From: an uncultured bacterium | GTDB lineage: Bacteria > Bacillota > Clostridia > Oscillospirales > Oscillospiraceae | NCBI GenBank assembly: GCA_946548895.1 | Contig: CAMNQF010000028.1 | Coordinates: 1-49,591, forward strand | Direction: 5' to 3' | DNA length: 49,591 nt | Shown: positions 1 through 7,200 of the stretch, piece after piece | Position numbering within the stretch: position 1 is the stretch's first letter | How the letters are laid out: every line of letters begins with the position of its first letter | Translations under genes and position numbers: made by a program | Notes under the pieces: generated by a model | Database searches by the model: none | Told to the model about the DNA's origin: nothing | What the model saw: only the letters and a program-made list of their open reading frames with translations

Positions 1-989
1 TGGCCCCCTACAAGCAGATCATCACCCACGGCTGGACGGTGGACGGCGAGGGCAAAGCCATGCACAAGTCCCTGGGCAACGCCATGCCGCCCGAGGAGAT
101 CATCAAGGACTATGGCGCGGATATGCTGCGGCTGTGGGTGTCCTCCGCCGACTACACCCAGGATATGCGTATCTCCAAGGAGATCATGAAGCAGCTGTCC
201 CAGGCCTATCTGAAGATCCGCAATACCGCCCGGTATATGCTGGGCAACCTGGACGGCTTCGACCCCAACCAGGCCGTGGCGGTGAAGGATATGGCGGACC
301 TGGACAAGTGGGCCATGTCGGCCCTCAACGGCCTGGTGAAGACCGTCCGGGCGGGCTACGACGCCTACGAGTTCCACACGGTGTACCGTGCCGTGTACAA
401 CTTCTGCGTGGTGGAGATGTCCAGCTTCTATCTGGACATCGTCAAGGACCGGCTGTACTGCGGGGACGACAAGGGCCGGGCCTCCGCCCAGTCCGCCTTG
501 TACCGGATCCTGGATGGCATGACCCGGATGACCGCCCCCATTCTGGCCTTCACCAGCCAGGAAATCTGGATGGAAATGGCCCACAAGGCGGGGGACGACC
601 CTGAGTGCGTGCTGTTCAACGACATCCCGGACTACGACCCCGCCCTGGCGCTGGGCGAGGCGGAAACGGCCCGCTGGGCCAGGCTGCTGGAGGTGCGGGA
701 CGTGGTGCTCAAGGCCCTGGAGGACGCCCGGGAACAGGGCATCAAGAAGAACCAGGACGCGGAGATCGCGCTGACGGTGGACGGCGCCCTGGGCTTTGAC
801 GAGGCCGAACTGGCCACCCTGTTCATCGTGTCCAAGGTGACGGTGGAGCAGGGCGGGGCCGTGTCCGCGTCCGTGAAGCTGTCCGGCGCTCCCAAGTGCC
901 CCCGCTGCTGGAACCACGACGCGGGCATCGGCGCCCCCGGCCATCACGCGGAGCTGTGCGGCCGCTGCGCGGCGGTGCTGGGCCTGTGA
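1..989 (+). CDS. ileS: Isoleucyl-tRNA synthetase, C-terminal part (5' end outside window)
   Basis: Charges tRNA-Ile with isoleucine in the cytoplasm. The reading frame is already open at base 3, so the start lies upstream of the window. The visible part begins just before the class I signature loop, here KAMHKSLGN (a KMSKS variant), continues through the helical anticodon-binding domain (DYTQDMRISKEIMKQ onward), and ends with a zinc-finger tail in which two CxxC pairs are visible (CPRC and CGRC). This tail is typical of bacterial IleRS. The protein stops at 987-989 and the next gene starts 26 bases later. There is no sign of damage. The identification is secure; only the N-terminal two thirds are missing. 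Confidence 0.96.
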   Translation, partial: APYKQIITHGWTVDGEGKAMHKSLGNAMPPEEIIKDYGADMLRLWVSSADYTQDMRISKEIMKQLSQAYLKIRNTARYMLGNLDGFDPNQAVAVKDMADLDKWAMSALNGLVKTVRAGYDAYEFHTVYRAVYNFCVVEMSSFYLDIVKDRLYCGDDKGRASAQSALYRILDGMTRMTAPILAFTSQEIWMEMAHKAGDDPECVLFNDIPDYDPALALGEAETARWARLLEVRDVVLKALEDAREQGIKKNQDAEIALTVDGALGFDEAELATLFIVSKVTVEQGGAVSASVKLSGAPKCPRCWNHDAGIGAPGHHAELCGRCAAVLGL

Positions 990-1015
990 CCGGCGCCGCC
1001 CGGAGGTGAGCGCTG

Positions 1016-1621
1016 ATGAAAAAACGCCTCTCCGCCTTTCTGCTGGCCCTGGTCCTGGCTCTCGGGCTGTCCGCCTGCGGCGGCCCGGCGGCGGGATTGC
1101 CCTCCTCTGACCCGGCGGAGTTCTCCGCCCCGATAGAACTTCAAACCGCCGCCCCGGCGGAAACCCAAGCCTCGGACCCGGCGGAAGCCTCCGCGCCGCC
1201 GGAAACCGTCTCCGTGGAGCCGGGAGGGCCCGCCTCCCAGGGCCCGGAGGACGGGGAGCCCGCCCTGTCCGTCGACGAGGACGGCTGGTATGACTCCAAA
1301 GAGGAGGTGGCCTTGTACATCCACCTCTATGGCCGCCTGCCGGACAACTACGTCACCAAACGGGAGGCCCAGGACCTGGGCTGGTCCGGGGGCGGCGTGG
1401 AGCGTTACGCGGGAGAGGGAACGGCCATCGGCGGAAGCCGCTTCGGCAACTATGAGGGGCTCCTCCCGGAGGCGGAGGGCCGCACCTATACCGAGTGCGA
1501 CATCGGCACCGTGGGCTCCTCCTCCCGGGGGGCCCAGCGGTTGGTGTTCTCCAACGACGGGCTGATCTACTACACCGGGGACCACTACGAGAGCTTCGAG
1601 CTGCTCTACGGGGAGCCGTGA
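1016..1621 (+). CDS. Lipoprotein-anchored barnase-type ribonuclease
   Basis: A 201-residue predicted guanyl-preferring RNase. Residues 1-20 form a signal peptide ending in a lipobox (LSAC, Cys21), so the mature protein should be lipid-anchored outside the membrane. Residues 22-90 are a Pro/Ala/Glu-rich linker. Residues 91-201 match barnase closely: LPDNYVTKREAQDLGW, then an EGLLPEAEGRTYTECD stretch and GLIYYTGDHYESF. The catalytic set is intact: Lys115, Glu160, Arg175 and His190 correspond to barnase Lys27, Glu73, Arg87 and His102, with a one-residue insertion between Glu and Arg. The barstar-like inhibitor gene begins 2 bases after the stop, as expected for a toxin/inhibitor pair. Barnase is normally secreted free, so the lipobox is the odd point. 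An active RNase is the best reading. Confidence 0.9.
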   Translation: MKKRLSAFLLALVLALGLSACGGPAAGLPSSDPAEFSAPIELQTAAPAETQASDPAEASAPPETVSVEPGGPASQGPEDGEPALSVDEDGWYDSKEEVALYIHLYGRLPDNYVTKREAQDLGWSGGGVERYAGEGTAIGGSRFGNYEGLLPEAEGRTYTECDIGTVGSSSRGAQRLVFSNDGLIYYTGDHYESFELLYGEP

Positions 1622-1623
1622 CC

Positions 1624-1905
1624 ATGGAGATTGTGAACTTGGACGGAGCCCTTCTCCGGGAACGGAAGGAGGCCATGGCTCTGCTGGGCCAGGCGCTTTC
1701 GCTGCCCCCGTGGTGGGGCCGCAATCTGGACGCCCTCCATGACTGCCTGACGGACCTGGGCCGGCCGGTGCGGCTGGAGCTGGGCCCCAGGGAAACCATA
1801 GGGGAGACCGCCTTCGGCCGGCGGCTGCTGCGGGTGCTGGAAGACGCGGCGGCGGAAACTCCCGGTTTGGAATTGTCTTTTGAACCGAACGGCGGCCCCC
1901 GCTGA
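1624..1905 (+). CDS. Barstar-family ribonuclease inhibitor
   Basis: A 93-residue cytoplasmic protein predicted to bind and block the upstream barnase. The core LPPWWGRNLDALHDCL aligns with barstar LPEYYGENLDALWDCL. Asp36 and Asp40 match barstar Asp35 and Asp39, the residues that plug the RNase active site. Tyr29/Tyr30 are replaced by Trp30/Trp31 and Trp38 by His39. The ATG at 1624 sits 2 bases after the barnase stop, so the pair is probably translationally coupled. The stop codon lies in the loop of a strong hairpin that likely ends the transcript. A longer in-frame extension upstream overlaps barnase and has no support. Confidence 0.9.
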   Translation: MEIVNLDGALLRERKEAMALLGQALSLPPWWGRNLDALHDCLTDLGRPVRLELGPRETIGETAFGRRLLRVLEDAAAETPGLELSFEPNGGPR

Positions 1906-1926
1906 ACCGCGGGGGCCGCCGTTTGC
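1889..1926 (+). terminator. Hairpin terminator after the barnase/barstar pair
   Basis: A perfect 14-bp stem (1889-1902 with 1909-1922) with a 6-base loop that contains the barstar stop codon. A weak GTTTG tract follows. It separates the RNase pair from the XRE regulator. Confidence 0.75.
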
Positions 1927-1968
1927 CGTGTTGCCGCCAATCCGCGCGCATTTGTACGGTTTTCGCGG

Positions 1969-1997
1969 TGGACGCGGCCCCTCCCGCCGTCTATAAT
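1969..1997 (+). promoter_or_regulatory. Sigma-A-type promoter for the XRE regulator
   Basis: TGGACG (1969-1974), 17-base spacer, TATAAT (1992-1997), about 30 bases before the ATG at 2028. The -35 is weak (4 of 6) and the -10 is perfect. Confidence 0.55.
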
Positions 1998-2027
1998 AAG
2001 GAGGCAAACAGGAAAGGAGCGGTATCT

Positions 2028-2483
2028 ATGAGTTTGGGAAGCAATCTGTGCCAGGCCAGGAAGAAGAGCGGACTGTCCCAGGAGGCGGTGGCGGAAAAGC
2101 TGGGGGTGAGCCGCCAGACCGTCTCCAAGTGGGAGACGGACGAAACCCTGCCCGACATCCGCCAGTCCAAACGGATGGCGGCGCTGTACAAGCTGTCCCT
2201 GGACGAGCTCATCGACTTCGACCTGGACGTGCAGGAGGTCCAGGAGGCCATTGCGCGCACCAGCGGCGCGGTGGCGGACAAAATCGACTGGACGAAGGCC
2301 TGGGGGAAAAAGTATCCCATCCTGGTGACCTACCAGGAGACGGTGGACCCGGCCCCCTACGCCCGGGAGCTGGCCCGGCTGCTGGACCGGATGGAGGAGG
2401 AATACGGCTACAGCGAGCTGGACGCCATGCTGGTGCTCAAGGATATCCTGGCCAAGGTGTGGCAGGCCCGGAAGAAGGGGTGA
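2028..2483 (+). CDS. XRE-family transcriptional regulator
   Basis: A 151-residue DNA-binding protein. Residues 1-70 are a Cro/CI-type helix-turn-helix (LCQARKKSGLSQEAVAEKLG, then VSRQTVSKWETDETLPDI and LYKLSLDELI), close to the domain found in many clostridial regulators. The remaining 80 residues are not recognised; they lack a peptidase or membrane segment and contain a short acidic helical stretch. The ATG at 2028 was chosen because AAAGGAG lies 8-10 bases upstream and a TATAAT promoter precedes it; an upstream in-frame extension would start inside the promoter. The gene converges on mutL with only 17 bases between stops and no clear terminator. The target is unknown. Confidence 0.85.
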   Translation: MSLGSNLCQARKKSGLSQEAVAEKLGVSRQTVSKWETDETLPDIRQSKRMAALYKLSLDELIDFDLDVQEVQEAIARTSGAVADKIDWTKAWGKKYPILVTYQETVDPAPYARELARLLDRMEEEYGYSELDAMLVLKDILAKVWQARKKG

Positions 2484-2500
2484 GCCGCGCCCTCCGCCGC

Positions 2501-4552
2501 CTACGCCCGTTTGAACTGCTTTTCCAGCTGCTTGCGGGTCAGCTCGACGGCCACCGGCCGGCCGTGGGGGCAGTACTTCACCGCGCCGCTCATCACCAGC
2601 CGGGCCACCTCCTCCAGCTCCTCCGCCCCGCTGCGCCAGCCCCCCTTGATGGCCGCCTTGCAGGCCATGGTGTGGAGCAGCTCGTCCCGGGCAGAATCGG
2701 GGTCGGCGGCCCCCGCCACCCGCAGGCGGCGGGCCAGCTCGCACAGGGCGGGCTCAATGTCCCCGGCGTCCAGGTAGTCCGGCGCGGACCGCACCGCCAG
2801 GGCGCTTCCGCCGAACTCTTCCAGCTCAAAGCCGAACCGGGCCAGCAGCGGCCCCTGGTCTAGCAGCGCCGCCCGCTCCTCCGGGGCGGGGGTGAAGGTG
2901 ACGGGGGTGAGCAGCTCCTGCACCATGGGCTGGTAGCCCTCCGCCTTGAGCCGGTCGAAGTTGGCCCGCTCGTGGGCGGCGTGCTTGTCAATAAGCAGCA
3001 CCTTGTCCCCCTGTTCCACCATGATGTAGGTGCGGAACAGCTCCCCCCGGATGACCCAGGGCTCCTCCTCCGGGGTGGGGTCCGGCTGGAGCGCGGATTT
3101 TCCCGCGGGCGCGGGCCGGGGCGGCTCCTCCCGGGCTGGGGCGGGCCGCGCCGCTGTAGCGGAGGGCGTCCCGGGCCCTTCCGGGGGCCGCTTCCCCTCC
3201 TCCGGGGCGGGCGTGGGCCGCTCCGGCGCCTTTTTCACCGGCACGGAGGGCTCCGCTCCCTGGGCGGGGGGGGGGTCCGGCAGGGGCTCCACCCACTGGA
3301 AGGGGGAGCCCTCCTTTTTTTGCGCCGGTTCCGGCGCGGGAGGGGCCGGGGGCTCGGGCTGCCGGCCCGGCGCCAGCCGGTCCCCCGGAAGGGGTTTGAA
3401 CCGGGCGGAGGGCATAAACCGGGCCCCCGGCAGCTCTCCCGTGCCGTCCCGCAGGGTGAGGGGGGCCGCCCGCCCGCCCCCGTCCCGGAGGGGCAGGGCG
3501 GTCTGATTGGGAGTCACGGTGTCCGCCGGCTTCACCCCCGGCATCACCGCTTGGGGGCGGGTGCGGTCCCGGTCCAGGGCGGACAGCACGGCGTAGTACA
3601 CCGTGGAAAACACCTGCTGCTCCCGCTGGAACTTCACCTCGGTCTTGGCGGGGTGGACGTTCACATCCACCTCCCCGGGCTTCACGGTGAGGTGGATGAC
3701 GCAGCCGGGGAATTTGCCCACCATCTTTTGGTTTTTATAGGCCTCCTCCACCGCCGCCGTCATGACCCGGCTCTTGATGTACCGGCCGTTGACGAAGAAG
3801 TGCTGGTAGCTCCGGCTCCCCCTGCAGCAGGTGGGCAGGGAGGCGAAGCCCTCCGCCCGCATTCCCTCGCCGGACCCGCTGACGGGCAGGAAGCCCAGGG
3901 CGATGTCCCGGCCCATGACGGCGTAGACGGCGCTTTTCAGCTGGCCGTCGCCGGGGGTGAGCAGCTCCTGCCTGCCATCCCGGATGAACTTCACGCTCAG
4001 CTCCGGGTGGGACAGGGCGGTCCGCTGGACGGCGGCGAACACCGCCGCCCCCTCGGCGGCGTCCTTCTTCATGAACTTCAGCCGGGCGGGGGTGTTGAAA
4101 AACAGGTCCCGCACGGCGATGGCGGTGCCCTGGGGGCAGCCCGCCTCCTCCTGTTCCACCACCGTCCCGGCCTCCACCGTCAGGGAGGCGCCCAGATCCT
4201 GGTCCTGGGTGCGGGTGAGCAGCTCCACCCGGGACACGGCGGAGATGGCCGCCAGCGCCTCCCCCCGGAAGCCCAGGGTGCCGATGGCCTCCAGGTCGTA
4301 CTCGGTGGATATCTTGGAGGTGGCGTGGCGCAGGAAAGCGGTGGCCGCCTGGCCGGCCGGGATGCCGCAGCCGTCGTCCGTGACCCGGATGAGGGTCATC
4401 CCGCCGTGGGCGATCTCCACCGTGACGGCGCTGGCCCCGGCGTCGATGGCGTTCTCCATCAGCTCCTTCACCACGCTGGCGGGCCGCTCCACCACCTCCC
4501 CCGCCGCGATGAGGTCGGCCACATGGGGGTCTAATTGTTTTATTTCAGCCAT
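2501..4552 (-). CDS. mutL: DNA mismatch repair protein MutL (endonuclease type)
   Basis: A 683-residue mismatch repair ATPase and probable nicking endonuclease. The N-terminal GHKL ATPase shows ELMENAIDAGA, DDGCGIP and GFRGEALAAI within the first 110 residues. Residues about 340-490 are a Pro/Glu-rich low-complexity linker. The C-terminal domain carries the metal site DKHAAHER at residue 522 (family DQHA-xx-E-xxxx-E), ACKAAIKGG, CPHGRP (Cys661) and a terminal FKR, as in MutL proteins of bacteria without MutH. The last acid of the first motif is Asp rather than Glu. The ATG at 4552 follows the dtd stop by one base and has GAGG 6 bases upstream; an upstream in-frame start at 4564 lies inside dtd. 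mutS is not in the window. Confidence 0.96.
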   Translation of the reverse strand: MAEIKQLDPHVADLIAAGEVVERPASVVKELMENAIDAGASAVTVEIAHGGMTLIRVTDDGCGIPAGQAATAFLRHATSKISTEYDLEAIGTLGFRGEALAAISAVSRVELLTRTQDQDLGASLTVEAGTVVEQEEAGCPQGTAIAVRDLFFNTPARLKFMKKDAAEGAAVFAAVQRTALSHPELSVKFIRDGRQELLTPGDGQLKSAVYAVMGRDIALGFLPVSGSGEGMRAEGFASLPTCCRGSRSYQHFFVNGRYIKSRVMTAAVEEAYKNQKMVGKFPGCVIHLTVKPGEVDVNVHPAKTEVKFQREQQVFSTVYYAVLSALDRDRTRPQAVMPGVKPADTVTPNQTALPLRDGGGRAAPLTLRDGTGELPGARFMPSARFKPLPGDRLAPGRQPEPPAPPAPEPAQKKEGSPFQWVEPLPDPPPAQGAEPSVPVKKAPERPTPAPEEGKRPPEGPGTPSATAARPAPAREEPPRPAPAGKSALQPDPTPEEEPWVIRGELFRTYIMVEQGDKVLLIDKHAAHERANFDRLKAEGYQPMVQELLTPVTFTPAPEERAALLDQGPLLARFGFELEEFGGSALAVRSAPDYLDAGDIEPALCELARRLRVAGAADPDSARDELLHTMACKAAIKGGWRSGAEELEEVARLVMSGAVKYCPHGRPVAVELTRKQLEKQFKRA

Positions 4553-4553
4553 G

Positions 4554-4988
4554 TTATACCTCAAATAATATAGTCACCGGGCCGTCGTTCTGGGAGAACA
4601 CCTGCATATCCGCCCCGAACTCCCCGTGCTCCACCCGGAAGCCCCGCTCCCGGCACTGGTCCATGAACCGCTCATAGAGTGGGATGGCCGTCTCCGGCTT
4701 GGCCGCGTGGGAGAACCCCGGGCGGCGGGAGGAGGTGTCGGCGTACAGGGTGAACTGGCTCACCACCAGCAGGGCGCCCCCCACGGCGGCCAGGTTCAAG
4801 TTCATTTTCTCGTTCTCGTCCTCGAAGATCCGCAGGCCGCAGATCTTGTCCGCCAGTTTATCCGCTTGGGCGGGGGTGTCGCCGGGGCCCACCCCCAGCA
4901 GCACCAGGAAGCCCGTCTCAATGGCCCCGCTGATGGCTCCATCTATCTCCACCCGGGCGTTTTTCACCCGGGTCACAACCGCTCTCAT
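4554..4988 (-). CDS. dtd: D-aminoacyl-tRNA deacylase
   Basis: A 144-residue cytoplasmic editing enzyme that removes D-amino acids (and Gly from tRNA-Ala) from tRNA. The length and start (MRAVVTRVKNARVEIDG) fit the family. The conserved SQFTLYAD motif near residue 80 and the NDGPVTILFEV tail (family NxGPVT) form the cross-subunit active site. AAGGAGGAC lies just upstream of the ATG. It is the middle gene of a tight leftward operon: 12 bases after the SdpI-like gene, and its stop is one base before the mutL ATG. Confidence 0.95.
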   Translation of the reverse strand: MRAVVTRVKNARVEIDGAISGAIETGFLVLLGVGPGDTPAQADKLADKICGLRIFEDENEKMNLNLAAVGGALLVVSQFTLYADTSSRRPGFSHAAKPETAIPLYERFMDQCRERGFRVEHGEFGADMQVFSQNDGPVTILFEV

Positions 4989-5000
4989 GGAATGTCCTCC

Positions 5001-5390
5001 TTACCGTCTGGTTCCGTTCTGGTCAAAGGTTTTCTTCAGCGCCCGCTCCACCGGGATGATCGTGAGGAGGAGCGCCGCCGCTTCCCCAAGCGCCGCCAAA
5101 ATGCCCAACAGCCAATTGGTCTGCCCCCCTCCGGGGCGGGTCTGCATCCACGCCAGGAGGGCCGCGGACAGCGCCAGCAGGATCCAGCCCGCCCGCCACC
5201 AGACCCGCCCGCACACCTGGTGGGCGAATTCCCAGGTATCTCGGTTCTTCATGGACATGGGGGTGCGGTAGCCGTATGCGCCGTCGATGTCTTGGGGCGG
5301 TCTTTTCATGAACCGCCATCCGAAGCCCAGCAGAATGGCGGGCACGGCCAAAACGTCAGCCAGCAAAATTGCCCAATCATACCATTCCAC
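5001..5390 (-). CDS. SdpI-family membrane protein
   Basis: A 129-residue predicted membrane protein with about three hydrophobic segments (residues 6-24, 68-82, 92-112). The loop GYRTPMSMKNRDTWEFAH is the hallmark of SdpI/YfhL-type proteins, best known as immunity or signalling proteins against the SDP killing peptide in Bacillus. The start is GTG at 5390 with GGAGGGG 6-8 bases upstream. It heads an operon with dtd and mutL under a clear promoter. No SDP-type toxin is nearby, so the immunity role is family knowledge only. Confidence 0.8.
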   Translation of the reverse strand: MEWYDWAILLADVLAVPAILLGFGWRFMKRPPQDIDGAYGYRTPMSMKNRDTWEFAHQVCGRVWWRAGWILLALSAALLAWMQTRPGGGQTNWLLGILAALGEAAALLLTIIPVERALKKTFDQNGTRR

Positions 5391-5413
5391 CGTGACCCCT
5401 CCTTTTTTCTTCC

Positions 5414-5442
5414 ATTATACACCGAAAAAGGGCGGCTGTCAT
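5414..5442 (-). promoter_or_regulatory. Sigma-A promoter of the SdpI-like/dtd/mutL operon
   Basis: Read leftward: ATGACA (5437-5442), 17-base spacer, TATAAT (5414-5419). It is a near-consensus site about 25 bases before the GTG start at 5390. Confidence 0.75.
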
Positions 5443-5456
5443 TCGTTTTTTGACGT

Positions 5457-5480
5457 ACCCCCGCCCTTGCGGGCGGGGGT
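5457..5480 (-). terminator. Hairpin downstream of mnmE
   Basis: A perfect 10-bp GC stem (5457-5466 with 5471-5480) and a 4-base loop, 27 bases past the mnmE stop. No T-run follows on the mnmE strand, so termination is only probable. Confidence 0.45.
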
Positions 5481-5506
5481 GCACAAGAGATACCCGCTGT
5501 CACGCC

Positions 5507-6889
5507 CTATTTCCCCACGCAGAACCGCTCGAAGATGCGGGCGGTCACATCCTCCCGGACGGTGCGGCCCGTCAGCTCCCCCAGGGCGGACATGGCCTCC
5601 TCCACGTCGGCCACCACCGCGTCGGGGGGCATCCCGGCGGCCAGCGCCTCCGCCCCCCGGCGCACCGCCTCACGGGCTCTCCCCGCCGCCTCCGCCTGCC
5701 GGGCGTTGGTGAGCGCCGCCCCGGCCTGCCCCCCCGGCGGCTCCGGGAACACCGCCGCCACCGCCCGCTCCAGCTCGTCCAAGCCCTCTCCGGTCCTGGC
5801 GGACAGGGACACCGCCGCGGCGGGTTTTCGGCCCTCTTTGTCCGCGCTCCACAGGGCGCAGGACCCCGTCAAGTCCCGTTTGCTCACCACCCAGATCCAG
5901 GGCTTGCCGGAGGCCGCGGCCATTTGGATTACCGACCCGTCCTCCCGGGAGAACTTCTCCGAGCCGTCCGTTACCGCGACGATCAGCTCCGCGCGCTCTA
6001 TGGCCGTTTTGGACCGCTCCACGCCAAGGCGCTCCACCTCGTCGCCCGCCTCCCGCAGCCCCGCCGTGTCGATGAGCCGCAGCAGCACGCCGCCCAGATT
6101 CACCCGCTCCTCCACCGTGTCCCGGGTGGTGCCGGGGACGTCGGTGACAATGGCCCGGTCGTAGCCCACCAGCGCGTTGAACAGGGTGGACTTGCCCGCG
6201 TTGGGCCGGCCCACAATGGCGCAGGGCACCCCCTCGTTCAGCAGACGGCCCCGGCGGTAGGTGGCCGCCAGGGCGTCCAGCCGCTCCGCCGCCTGGGCCA
6301 GCGCCGCCGACAGCTCCGCCGCCTCAAAGGGCTCGATATCCTCGTCGGGGTAGTCCAGCACGGCGTGGAAGTGGGCGCACAGGCCGGCCAAACCGTCATA
6401 GATGCTGTCCACCGCGCCGGCCAGCGCCCCGCCCAGCTGGCCCGCCGCCTGCCGCACCGCCGCCGGGGTCTCGGCGTGGATCAGGTCGGCCACCGCCTCC
6501 GTCCGGGTGAGGTCCAGCTTTCCGTTCAAAAAGGCCCGCCGGGTGAACTCCCCGGGGAGGGCCTGCCGGGCCCCGGCGGCAAAGAGGGCCTCCAGCCCCA
6601 GGGTGAGGACGGCGGGGGAGCCGTGGCACTGCAGCTCCGCCGTGTCCTCCCCGGTGTAGCTGTGGGGGGCCCGGGATAAGGTGCACAGGCAGTGGTCGAT
6701 GACCGCCCCCTCCCGGTCCCGGAGGGCGCCGTACACCAGGGTCCGGCCGGGGCGGGCGGACATGGGCCCACCCTGGAAGGGGGTGAACACCGCGTCTGCG
6801 GCGGCGGCGGCCCCCGGCCCGGACAGCCGGAGAATGCCGATGGCGGAGGGGACGAGGGGGGTGGCGATGGCGGCGATGGTGTCGTTCAT
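5507..6889 (-). CDS. mnmE: tRNA uridine-5-carboxymethylaminomethyl modification GTPase MnmE
   Basis: A 460-residue GTPase that works with MnmG to modify the wobble uridine of several tRNAs. The N-terminal tetrahydrofolate-binding domain covers residues 1-120. The inserted G domain shows GRPNAGKS (227-234), TTRDT (254-258) and DTAG (274-277). The protein ends in FCVGK, carrying the conserved C-terminal Cys of the CxGK motif (Cys457). The ATG at 6889 was chosen because GAGGTG lies 9 bases upstream; a GTG four codons earlier is part of that ribosome site. In many Firmicutes mnmE sits with yidC, jag and mnmG; here it stands alone. Confidence 0.96.
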   Translation of the reverse strand: MNDTIAAIATPLVPSAIGILRLSGPGAAAAADAVFTPFQGGPMSARPGRTLVYGALRDREGAVIDHCLCTLSRAPHSYTGEDTAELQCHGSPAVLTLGLEALFAAGARQALPGEFTRRAFLNGKLDLTRTEAVADLIHAETPAAVRQAAGQLGGALAGAVDSIYDGLAGLCAHFHAVLDYPDEDIEPFEAAELSAALAQAAERLDALAATYRRGRLLNEGVPCAIVGRPNAGKSTLFNALVGYDRAIVTDVPGTTRDTVEERVNLGGVLLRLIDTAGLREAGDEVERLGVERSKTAIERAELIVAVTDGSEKFSREDGSVIQMAAASGKPWIWVVSKRDLTGSCALWSADKEGRKPAAAVSLSARTGEGLDELERAVAAVFPEPPGGQAGAALTNARQAEAAGRAREAVRRGAEALAAGMPPDAVVADVEEAMSALGELTGRTVREDVTARIFERFCVGK

Positions 6890-7047
6890 CCTTCGGTTCA
6901 CCTCAAATGCGTTTGACGCGATCGTTGACGCGGTTGAAAAGTTGAAAAGCTGGCTATATCATAGCACAGCCGGACGGGCTTTTCAATGCCGGCGCCGGGA
7001 GGAGCTGACGAGGGATCCTGCCGCCCGTTTTTGCCCGCCCCGGGAGA

Positions 7048-7097
7048 CCGGCCCCTGTTTTTGTGAAAAATCCACAAAAACAGGGGCCGGATTTTTT
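7048..7097 (+). terminator. Strong rightward intrinsic terminator with no gene upstream on that strand
   Basis: A perfect 18-bp stem (7048-7065 with 7073-7090), 7-base loop, then ATTTTTTC. The T-run is on the + strand, yet the nearest upstream gene, mnmE, is on the other strand. It may insulate the permease promoter just downstream. The AT part of the stem (TTTTTGTG...CACAAAAA) nearly repeats at 27383-27402. Confidence 0.8.
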
Positions 7098-7118
7098 CTC
7101 CCGGGCTGGTTTTTCTCC

Positions 7119-7147
7119 TTGAAATCATGGCGGGAATGGTCTATACT
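7119..7147 (+). promoter_or_regulatory. Promoter of the purine permease gene
   Basis: TTGAAA (7119-7124), 17-base spacer, TATACT (7142-7147). The expected transcript start falls at the beginning of an AT palindrome, AAGAAAA-A-TTTTCTT (7155-7169), placed like an operator before the AAGGAGG ribosome site. Confidence 0.7.
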
Positions 7148-7200
7148 CAAGGTAAAGAAAAATTTTCTTGATAGCTAAAAAAAAGTAAGGAGGATTTCTG

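Noticed and set aside
5457-5480. Calling the GC hairpin a CRISPR-like or mobile repeat
   Set aside because: Single copy, positioned as a transcription end after mnmE.
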